From Turneriella sp942492915 (GTDB lineage Bacteria > Spirochaetota > Leptospiria > Turneriellales > Turneriellaceae), in the NCBI GenBank assembly GCA_942492915.1, contig OW818662.1, positions 2,046,001 to 2,110,000 of the forward strand: DNA of 64,000 nt. Reading direction: 5' to 3'. Within the stretch, counting starts at the first letter, position 1. Every line of letters begins with the position of its first letter. Position numbers and translations under genes: made by a program. Of this stretch, positions 58,625 to 64,000 are shown in pieces. Below the pieces are notes generated by a model. It saw nothing but the letters and a program-made list of their open reading frames with translations, did no database searches and was not told the DNA's origin.

Positions 58625-59509
58625 CTACACCCTCCCATGCATAATCTTGATCGTCTGCGCGTGCAGATCGACCGTTTCGGCAATGTTGCGGGCATAGCCG
58701 CCTGCCGGCAGCACAACACGGGGCACTTCAGGCATGAAGTTTCGCACAGCGGTATCACGCGCGGCGATGCCGGTCGAAGTGAGTTGCAAACCGCCCAATG
58801 CATCGTCACGGTATACATCCACCCCTGCGATATAGAAAATTAAATCAGGAACAAATTTTTGCTTCAGAATTTCGAGATTCTCGTGGAGTAACCGAAGGTA
58901 TTCGGCATCGCCGAGGTGAGTCGGCAAATCGACGTCGTGGCTGCCCTGCTCTTTGACCGGGTAGTTTTCTTTTTCGTGCATCGAAAACGTATACGAATCT
59001 TCATCGCCCTGCAGCAGGCGCGCTGTGCCGTTCCCCTGGTGCACGTCGAGATCGATCACGGCGACCCGAAGGCCCGGGTGCGTTTTTCTCAGCTCACGAA
59101 TCGCCACGACCGTATCGTTAATAAAGCAAAAACCTTCTGCATGGTCAGCGAATGCGTGATGAAAACCGCCGCTGAGGTTAGATGCAATACCATGCTTCAG
59201 CGCGAGTTTAGCCGCGAGAATTGTACCGCCGGCTGCAGCGCAAACGGCCCTGACGATGCGCTCATCAATGGGTACTTCTGCCCGCTGCGTCTGTTCTGAT
59301 AATTTTGCTCCCAGAAAATCGGCCAGGTACCTTTCGGTATGTACCTGTAGCAGCTGTTCTTTGGTTGCCGCCTGCGGTTCGTGCCAGTTCCATCGGCTGA
59401 ATTTAAGCGCGTCGTACAGCATGCGGTATTTGCCCGCAGAAATAACGTGCGTGTAATCGCTGAGGTCGTAAAGCGGCGAATAGACTAACTCGGTACTTTT
59501 TCGGCTCAC
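58625..59509 (-). CDS. Histone-deacetylase-family amidohydrolase
   Basis: Zinc-dependent deacetylase of the HDAC/acetoin-utilisation family, probably acting on acetyl-lysine, acetylpolyamine or a related amide. The 294-residue protein has the fingerprint: HYTxxxxYxADFL-type region (VHTERYLADFLGAK), GGFHHAF, GFCFINDT, DLDVHQGNGTA (zinc Asp and His), HEKENYP, AGVDVYRDDALGG (zinc Asp) and PAGGYA. The active-site pair HH is present. The ATG overlaps the stop of cutA by 4 bases (ATGA). The gene order cutA-HDAC-unknown is conserved on the minus strand here, but no acetyl-lysine ligase is close. Substrate unproven. Confidence 0.88.
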   Translation of the reverse strand: MSRKSTELVYSPLYDLSDYTHVISAGKYRMLYDALKFSRWNWHEPQAATKEQLLQVHTERYLADFLGAKLSEQTQRAEVPIDERIVRAVCAAAGGTILAAKLALKHGIASNLSGGFHHAFADHAEGFCFINDTVVAIRELRKTHPGLRVAVIDLDVHQGNGTARLLQGDEDSYTFSMHEKENYPVKEQGSHDVDLPTHLGDAEYLRLLHENLEILKQKFVPDLIFYIAGVDVYRDDALGGLQLTSTGIAARDTAVRNFMPEVPRVVLPAGGYARNIAETVDLHAQTIKIMHGRV

Positions 59510-59826
59510 GGTTTGTTACGGCAAAATTCACGAAAGCGTTCGCTACCGAACGATGCGCTAATGGTCGTCATTTCTGGCATCTTGTAAGGATGGCGGTGCA
59601 TTAAATAGTCTTCGATCTTGTCATAATTTTCGCGCTTTGCTTTTATGATCACCTTAACTTCTTCATCAAGATTGATTTTGCCTTCCCAGCGGTAGAGCAG
59701 AGTCGTGCCGGGAAAAAGCGTACCGCTGATAATCAGCTCTGATTCAAGCATATTGGTGATAAGTTCTTCTGCCACGTCGGTGTCATTAATCGCGGTAAAA
59801 ATGATAATTTCATTGGTTTCGGCCAT
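59506..59826 (-). CDS. cutA: Divalent-cation tolerance protein CutA
   Basis: A small trimeric ferredoxin-like-fold protein named for copper tolerance; its real role is unclear. The 106-residue sequence has EIIIFTAINDTDVAEELITN, LIISGTLFPGTTLLYRWEGK and KVIIKAKRENYDKIEDYLMH followed by HPYKMPEMTTI, all CutA signatures. I chose the ATG at 59826; a second ATG at 59835 adds three residues (MRV). The frame is open to 60129, but that lies antisense to the GHMP kinase gene. Stop overlaps the HDAC-like start by 4 bases. Confidence 0.9.
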   Translation of the reverse strand: MAETNEIIIFTAINDTDVAEELITNMLESELIISGTLFPGTTLLYRWEGKINLDEEVKVIIKAKRENYDKIEDYLMHRHPYKMPEMTTISASFGSERFREFCRNKP

Positions 59827-59902
59827 AACCCTCATGTTCGAGACCGGTCGCTGCGGGGTCAATCGCTTTGATTCTGCAAAACTGCAACCCGCTTGTCGCG
59901 GG

Positions 59903-60901
59903 ATGCCGCATTTGAGACATGCGCCAGTGTCGCTGCGCATCTCAGTACCCGCCAGCACGGCCAATCTCGGGCCGGGTTTCGATATTTGGGGCATAGCGCT
60001 CAACCTGAGAAATGAATTTCTTTGTGATCGGGCAGACCGCAAAGACGGCAGCCTGCGCCTGAGCTTTCTTGCAGGCGACGCCGGGGTTGCAACCGCGCAG
60101 TCGCTGCCCAAAAAGGTTGAAGCCGACAACCTGTTCGTTCGGGTCTACAACTACCTGATGAAGAAAGCCGGCCAGCAGCCGATTGCCTACGACGTGCGCA
60201 TCATGGTCAATGTCCCCTTCAGCCGGGGCCTCGGCTCTTCGAGTACCGCGATTCTGGCGGGCCTGACGCTTGCGAACGAGACGCTGCGGCGCGAGCACAG
60301 TATGGCGTACCGCATCGAGCAGCTGCTCGACTTTGCGCTCGAATTCGAACCGCATCCCGATAACCTGACTGCTGCAATCTATGGCGGATGGAACCTTTGT
60401 ATGCCGGGCAATCAGCCCGCTGAAAACGGCCCGGCTTTTCTGCGCCTGCCGCTCAAGGTCAAAGCGCCGGTCAAGATCGCAGGCATTATTCCCGATTTGA
60501 AACTCGAAACGCGCGACTCGCGCCAGCTGATTCCCGTGAGCGTCTCGCGGGCTGACCTGGTCTTTCAGACTTCGCGCGTCGCGGCTCTCGTCTACCTGCT
60601 GCAGCAAGAAACGCTTTCGACGAGCGACTCTTTTGCGTTCAGGGCGGCGATCGAAGACCGTATGCATACCGGCCAAAGAGCGCACCTGATACCCGGTATG
60701 TTCGACATTTTTGAAGATTGGTACAGGGACGGCGCTTACGCGTGTTTTTTGTCGGGCGCGGGGTCGACGCTTCTCGCCTTCTGGCCTGCGCATATAGATA
60801 TTGCGGCGCTTGACCTGACCCGCCGGGTGCGTGAGAAGAAAATCGCTGCCATACAACGCGAGTTTCAGGTCGACCAGAATGGCCTCATGGTGCTCGCGTG
60901 A
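59903..60901 (+). CDS. thrB: GHMP kinase, homoserine-kinase-like
   Basis: A 332-residue GHMP-family kinase. Motif 1: RISVPASTANLGPGFD; motif 2: VPFSRGLGSSSTAILAGLTL (ATP loop, GLGSSS); motif 3: GAYACFLSGAGSTLLAF. PASTANLGPGFD is the homoserine kinase signature, so phosphorylation of homoserine in threonine synthesis is the best reading; thrC and hom are not adjacent. I chose ATG 59903; no ribosome-binding site is obvious. It is divergent from cutA. Gene symbol is tentative because paralogous GHMP kinases are close. Confidence 0.85.
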   Translation: MPHLRHAPVSLRISVPASTANLGPGFDIWGIALNLRNEFLCDRADRKDGSLRLSFLAGDAGVATAQSLPKKVEADNLFVRVYNYLMKKAGQQPIAYDVRIMVNVPFSRGLGSSSTAILAGLTLANETLRREHSMAYRIEQLLDFALEFEPHPDNLTAAIYGGWNLCMPGNQPAENGPAFLRLPLKVKAPVKIAGIIPDLKLETRDSRQLIPVSVSRADLVFQTSRVAALVYLLQQETLSTSDSFAFRAAIEDRMHTGQRAHLIPGMFDIFEDWYRDGAYACFLSGAGSTLLAFWPAHIDIAALDLTRRVREKKIAAIQREFQVDQNGLMVLA

Positions 60902-60961
60902 AGCGACAAAACCATTTCTGAAAAATATCTGCCTTCAGCGATTCGGCAAAACGACCGATAA

Positions 60962-61780
60962 ATGAACATGCGGCATAATCCAGAGTTGATCGCAAACCTG
61001 AGGGGGCAACTGCTCCAGCTGAGGCAACAGAACCACGTCGTGGCTCTGAAAACGGGCACTGAAGTCGAAGACATGGACTTTGCCGAAATCGCCCTCATGA
61101 GAGAAATTACGCGCCAGGCAGGCGGCCAAATTATGCCCCTGGTCGTCAAGATCGGCGGGCCCGAGGCGCGCCGCGACATGCGCGATTGCCTCAGTATCGG
61201 TGTCGACGTGATTCTGGCGCCAATGGTTGAAACCGTCTACGCACTGGTTAATTTTGTCGAAACCGCCGAAACGCTGATGCGCGAAAGCAAACAGCAGGCA
61301 AAACTCGCGATCAACCTTGAAACCGCAACGGCGGTCAGCAACCTCGACGCCATGATCGCGACCGAGGCATTTCGCCGCCTGAGCCAGGTCACGATCGGGC
61401 GCGGTGATCTTTCGAAAAGTATGAATCTTTCAGTCGATGACGAAGAGGTCTTGCGCACAACGCGCAACGTGCTTACAAAACTCAACCGACAGAACAAGCT
61501 GACCTCAGTCGGCGGAGGGCTCAGCGTGCACAATATCGTACAGATGGCAGATCTTTTACCTTCCGCAAGGTTCAACACCCGCCATGTCGCACTGAACAAC
61601 TCGCGCGAATTTGCCCGCGACGCTGCACGCAATCTGACGCAGGCCCTGTACTTTGAACAGTCTCTGTACGAAGCGCTCGCGGTGATGAATCCCGATCGGG
61701 CTGATTTTTATGCTGAACGTAACAAGCATCTGGAAGAAAGACTTCCCGTCCTGAGAATCAGCCGCACAGCGGCGATGTGA
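60962..61780 (+). CDS. HpcH/HpaI-type aldolase or citrate-lyase-family protein
   Basis: A 272-residue TIM-barrel protein of the HpcH/HpaI/CitE group (phosphoenolpyruvate-binding superfamily), which cleaves or forms C-C bonds with a divalent metal. Seen: FAEIALMREITRQAGGQIMP, LVVKIGGPEARRDMRDCLS, GVDVILAPMVETVYALVNF, NLETATAVSNLDAMIA (metal Glu region) and RLSQVTIGRGDLSKSM. The start is ATG 60962 without a clear ribosome-binding site. It lies between the homoserine-kinase-like and flavoprotein genes, which may be co-transcribed. The exact reaction is unknown. Confidence 0.8.
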   Translation: MNMRHNPELIANLRGQLLQLRQQNHVVALKTGTEVEDMDFAEIALMREITRQAGGQIMPLVVKIGGPEARRDMRDCLSIGVDVILAPMVETVYALVNFVETAETLMRESKQQAKLAINLETATAVSNLDAMIATEAFRRLSQVTIGRGDLSKSMNLSVDDEEVLRTTRNVLTKLNRQNKLTSVGGGLSVHNIVQMADLLPSARFNTRHVALNNSREFARDAARNLTQALYFEQSLYEALAVMNPDRADFYAERNKHLEERLPVLRISRTAAM

Positions 61781-61838
61781 TATTTTGCAGGCCAACTCCC
61801 ACCGGCCTTAAGAATAAACCGCACTGCAGGCGACCACA

Positions 61839-62897
61839 ATGGCTTTGAAGCCCGATGTGCGCATCGCGATTGTCGGGGGCGGCTATGCCGGTATTGCAGC
61901 CTCGATCGAACTTAAATCTCTGGGTTTCGGCGAATGCGTTACGCTCTTTGACCCGCGTGCGGCTCACCAGAAAATTACCCAATGGCATAAACTCGCGCGC
62001 GGCGAACCAGCGCACAAATACGAGCTCCCTTTTGCCACTCTGGCTGACCGCTTTGATTTCAAACATGAACGGCGATTGATTGAGACAACTGCGCTCGTTG
62101 AGACGCCTGACAGAGCACTCGGTTCAGGTTTTGACGCGGTAATTGTCGCTCAAGGCTCACAAAGCCCACCCGCCCCCGTAGGCGTCTGGACGCTCGATGC
62201 GTTGCGCGACAATGCTGCGCTACAGGCGCAGGTGCGCACCACTGTCGGCAAACAAATTGCGATCGTCGGCGGTGGCCCTACGGGCGTTCAATTTGCGTTT
62301 GAATTCGCCGCACGAAAAAACCATGTAACGCTCTATGAGGCACGCGACAGACTGCTGCCGACTTTCGACTATTCACTCGGCCAGACCGCGCAAAGCGAGG
62401 CCGAATCTGCAGGTATTACAATCCGCCTGAACACCGAAATTACCAACGTCGAAAACGGTATGGTTACGAGCCGCAGTGCGGCAAAAGAGATGACCGACGC
62501 GGCGGAGCATGTTTTGTTTGTGCCCGGTGTCAGGTCGACCCCGTCATTCACGTGCGACGTTACGGGCAGAATAGAAAGTATATACCACAAGCACCTGTAC
62601 GCGGCAGGCGATTGCAGCTATTTTAGCGGGCGCGGGCTGAATACGAAAAGCGCTCAGGCCGCTGTGCGCAAAGGTCAGCATGTGGCGCGCGCGCTCGTCT
62701 CGGCATTGACGGGCAAACTGCTGCCCGAATACACCTATTCTGAAATCGGCTACTTTGTTTCTCTGGGGCCACGCAATGCGGTCGGCTACCTGTTCTCACA
62801 GAAGACAGCATTTTCGGGACGAGCTGCGCTCTTCATGAAAGAAGCAACCGAAAGGCAGTATAATCTTTACCTTGCGGGCTTGCCGGTATATCCATAA
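61839..62897 (+). CDS. NADH-dehydrogenase-like FAD flavoprotein
   Basis: A 352-residue two-dinucleotide-binding flavoprotein of the type II NADH dehydrogenase/ferredoxin-reductase-like group. FAD motif RIAIVGGGYAGIAASIELKS; NADH motif QIAIVGGGPTGVQFAFEFAA; FAD-binding YAAGDCSYFSGRGLNTKSAQ near the C-terminus. It lacks the C-terminal membrane-binding segment of classical Ndh-2, ending at ...NLYLAGLPVYP. Substrate quinone or another acceptor is not evident. A small U-rich terminator follows. Confidence 0.85.
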   Translation: MALKPDVRIAIVGGGYAGIAASIELKSLGFGECVTLFDPRAAHQKITQWHKLARGEPAHKYELPFATLADRFDFKHERRLIETTALVETPDRALGSGFDAVIVAQGSQSPPAPVGVWTLDALRDNAALQAQVRTTVGKQIAIVGGGPTGVQFAFEFAARKNHVTLYEARDRLLPTFDYSLGQTAQSEAESAGITIRLNTEITNVENGMVTSRSAAKEMTDAAEHVLFVPGVRSTPSFTCDVTGRIESIYHKHLYAAGDCSYFSGRGLNTKSAQAAVRKGQHVARALVSALTGKLLPEYTYSEIGYFVSLGPRNAVGYLFSQKTAFSGRAALFMKEATERQYNLYLAGLPVYP

Positions 62898-62915
62898 CCA
62901 GCCGCTTACCTGCGG

Positions 62916-62937
62916 TACTTCGACCGAAGTATTTTTT
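62916..62937 (+). terminator. Intrinsic terminator after the flavoprotein gene
   Basis: A 6-bp stem TACTTC/GAAGTA (62916-62921 with 62926-62931) followed by TTTTTT, 18 bases past the stop of the flavoprotein gene. The stem is AT-rich but the U run is good. Confidence 0.6.
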
Positions 62938-62946
62938 CGGGGATTT

Positions 62947-63870
62947 TTACAGAACCAGTTCGCGAATATTTCTCCCGGTAATGGCCGCAATCTGCTCTGG
63001 CAAACCGTTTTTCTTCAGCGCCTGCAGGCGCATCTTCTGTGCCGGCTTTTTGCCGGTAACCGCTGCGAGAAAATTCGCGTGCAGCAGTTTCAGAACCTCG
63101 GCATAGTCCTCTGTCTGCAGCGGCTTGCCACCTTTTGCCCGCCTCAGCAACAACTCGCTTACGCCGAAACGCGAGCAGCCGTGCGTGAAGAATTGCGGTG
63201 CCTGATCCGATTCAAAATAGTTGAAACCGGTGACGAGGTGTGTATTCAAAAGCCGATTCGACGAATGGTAGCTTGCGAGCCCGGCGCGCACGCTTTTGCC
63301 CGGGACAAACAAGAACAAATCAGGGTCAACCAGCCCGGCGAATTCTCCCGCATCGATGAATGCCGCGAGACTGTACGCCATGAGCAGGGTTTCGATTTTT
63401 TCAAGCGCGCTCTTTCTTTTTAGCGGAACAACCAGTCTTATAAAGGCCTTCTGTGACAACGCGCGGGATTTTTCGGCGTCATCATAGGGGGCAAAGGTAA
63501 TTGCAGTGCGCGTCGCGTCTGATATATTGCCTTGGTAAGCTTCAAACCAGATGTCTGCGTGTCCGTGGTCGCCGGTGGAGCGCGTGAGGCGACCGCGCAC
63601 AGCCGAATTGGTCGCAGACCGTGCACCGATTTGCAGGTTCGCGTGTATGCCCCAGAGCGTTCTTAATTGCCGAAGTAAATTGATGCCGTTGTAGCGCGGC
63701 ATGCGGTCATACAGCGCCCATAACTCAGCCTTGTCTGTAGCGGTGGTCGCTGCGCCCTTCGGACTTTTGAGGGGCTTCTCACCGGGATACGCGTTATGCA
63801 GAAAGACGCTCTCAAAAGCGCGATCGTCAAATTGCGCATCGAGCGGAATATTTTTGTGACCAAAAAGCAT
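62947..63870 (-). CDS. Unrecognised protein
   Basis: A soluble 307-residue protein with no signal or membrane segment. The N-terminus has LFGHKNIPLDAQFDDRAFES and the body has PYDDAEKSRALSQKAFIRLV. The C-terminal 70 residues are basic (KKPAQKMRLQALKKNGLPEQ). I do not recognise any family. Aromatic and charged distribution fits a folded enzyme-like or binding protein. It is on the minus strand, tail to tail with the flavoprotein gene, and is preceded on its own strand by the partial gene at the window end. Confidence 0.7.
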   Translation of the reverse strand: MLFGHKNIPLDAQFDDRAFESVFLHNAYPGEKPLKSPKGAATTATDKAELWALYDRMPRYNGINLLRQLRTLWGIHANLQIGARSATNSAVRGRLTRSTGDHGHADIWFEAYQGNISDATRTAITFAPYDDAEKSRALSQKAFIRLVVPLKRKSALEKIETLLMAYSLAAFIDAGEFAGLVDPDLFLFVPGKSVRAGLASYHSSNRLLNTHLVTGFNYFESDQAPQFFTHGCSRFGVSELLLRRAKGGKPLQTEDYAEVLKLLHANFLAAVTGKKPAQKMRLQALKKNGLPEQIAAITGRNIRELVL

Positions 63871-63915
63871 GATGCCTCATCACGGGCAGCACACCCCGCG
63901 CAAAGAAGTTTGGAA

Positions 63916-64000
63916 TCAGTTTTTCTGCTTTCTTTTCTTGGAGGTTTTAGGTTTGCTGGCAGCGGTTTTCCTCGAGGCGCGCTTTGCCGGTTTTTTTGCA
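63916..64000 (-). CDS. Lys/Ala/Arg-rich C-terminal fragment of a gene at the window edge
   Basis: An open frame enters the window from the right on the minus strand and ends at TGA 63918-63916. The visible 27 residues are very basic, with KKPAKRASRKTAASKPKT near the middle and KKRKQKN at the end. This is typical of a disordered nucleic-acid-binding tail such as that of HU-like, H1-like or ribosomal proteins, but the rest of the gene is outside the window. Identity unknown. Confidence 0.55.
   Translation of the reverse strand, partial: AKKPAKRASRKTAASKPKTSKKRKQKN

Noticed and set aside
58603..58818. N-terminal extension of the unrecognised gene at 57814-58602
   Set aside because: It would run antisense-free through the end of the HDAC-like gene in another frame; the Cys/Arg-rich sequence is unlike coding and the ATG at 58602 avoids the overlap.
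1..64000. CRISPR array, prophage, insertion sequence, tRNA or rRNA genes
   Set aside because: No regularly spaced repeats, transposase motifs, cloverleaf sequences or rRNA segments were recognised on either strand.

Overview
The window looks like a piece of chromosome from a spirochaete of the Leptospira order. The evidence is an rod/ring flagellar operon (flgG-flgA-flgH-flgI-flgJ) followed by TPR and PilZ genes, a diderm-LPS enzyme (LpxI), a TonB-dependent receptor, a Leptospira-type lipoprotein with a NADase-like glycan-binding fold, and a full EF-Tu/S10/spc/alpha ribosomal block. Base composition is fairly GC-rich by eye, closer to Turneriella/Leptonema than to Leptospira; this placement is an inference.

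Layout. 1-3.3 kb: the 3' end of an unrecognised gene, a clean terminator, then a TonB-dependent receptor. 3.3-6.4 kb, minus strand: a lone biotinyl carrier domain, a Nudix hydrolase and a large membrane protein. 6.5-8.2 kb: a UbiB-type kinase. 8.2-12.8 kb, minus strand: alaS-acpS-ruvB and a small membrane protein. 12.9-29.4 kb, minus strand: tuf followed by 30 genes in one direction (ribosomal proteins, secY, adk, map, rpoA), including a 38-residue L36 gene and apparently no infA. 29.4-30.0 kb: a structured tuf leader and a control region with a near-perfect operator-like palindrome. 30-34.1 kb: a Baeyer-Villiger-type monooxygenase, an OmpL-like porin and two secreted proteins. 34.2-39 kb: flagellar rod/ring genes, TPR and PilZ proteins. 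39-44.5 kb: an orphan peptide-type ABC permease pair, a DUF1993 protein, deoC, lpxI and a pentahaem cytochrome lipoprotein. 44.5-50.1 kb: an SH3-type lipoprotein, an ArsR regulator and an etfB-etfA-thiolase operon. 50.2-55.8 kb: a dienelactone-hydrolase lipoprotein, a DEAD-box helicase, an App1/HAD-type protein and a Pit phosphate transporter with its PhoU-like partner. 55.8-64 kb: hisB-hisH-hisA, a histone-deacetylase-like/CutA cluster, a homoserine-kinase-like GHMP protein, a HpcH-type lyase, an NADH-dehydrogenase-like flavoprotein and two poorly known genes.

The most unusual signal is a set of long perfect or near-perfect inverted repeats with 2-4 base loops placed at or just inside gene starts on the plus strand (flgA, flgH twice, flgI, lpxI, the thiolase RBS, the hisB/hisH junction). 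Several overlap a start codon or the upstream stop codon and could form start-site hairpins that couple translation in operons. Other unusual points are a synonymously diverged copy of the last nine thiolase codons just after the thiolase stop, a palindromic in-frame insertion in lpxI, a 2 x 57-base in-frame duplication in the cytochrome, a FlgH without a lipobox, and two convergent gene pairs that share stop codons in a 4-base overlap. No tRNA, rRNA, CRISPR array or insertion sequence was recognised.
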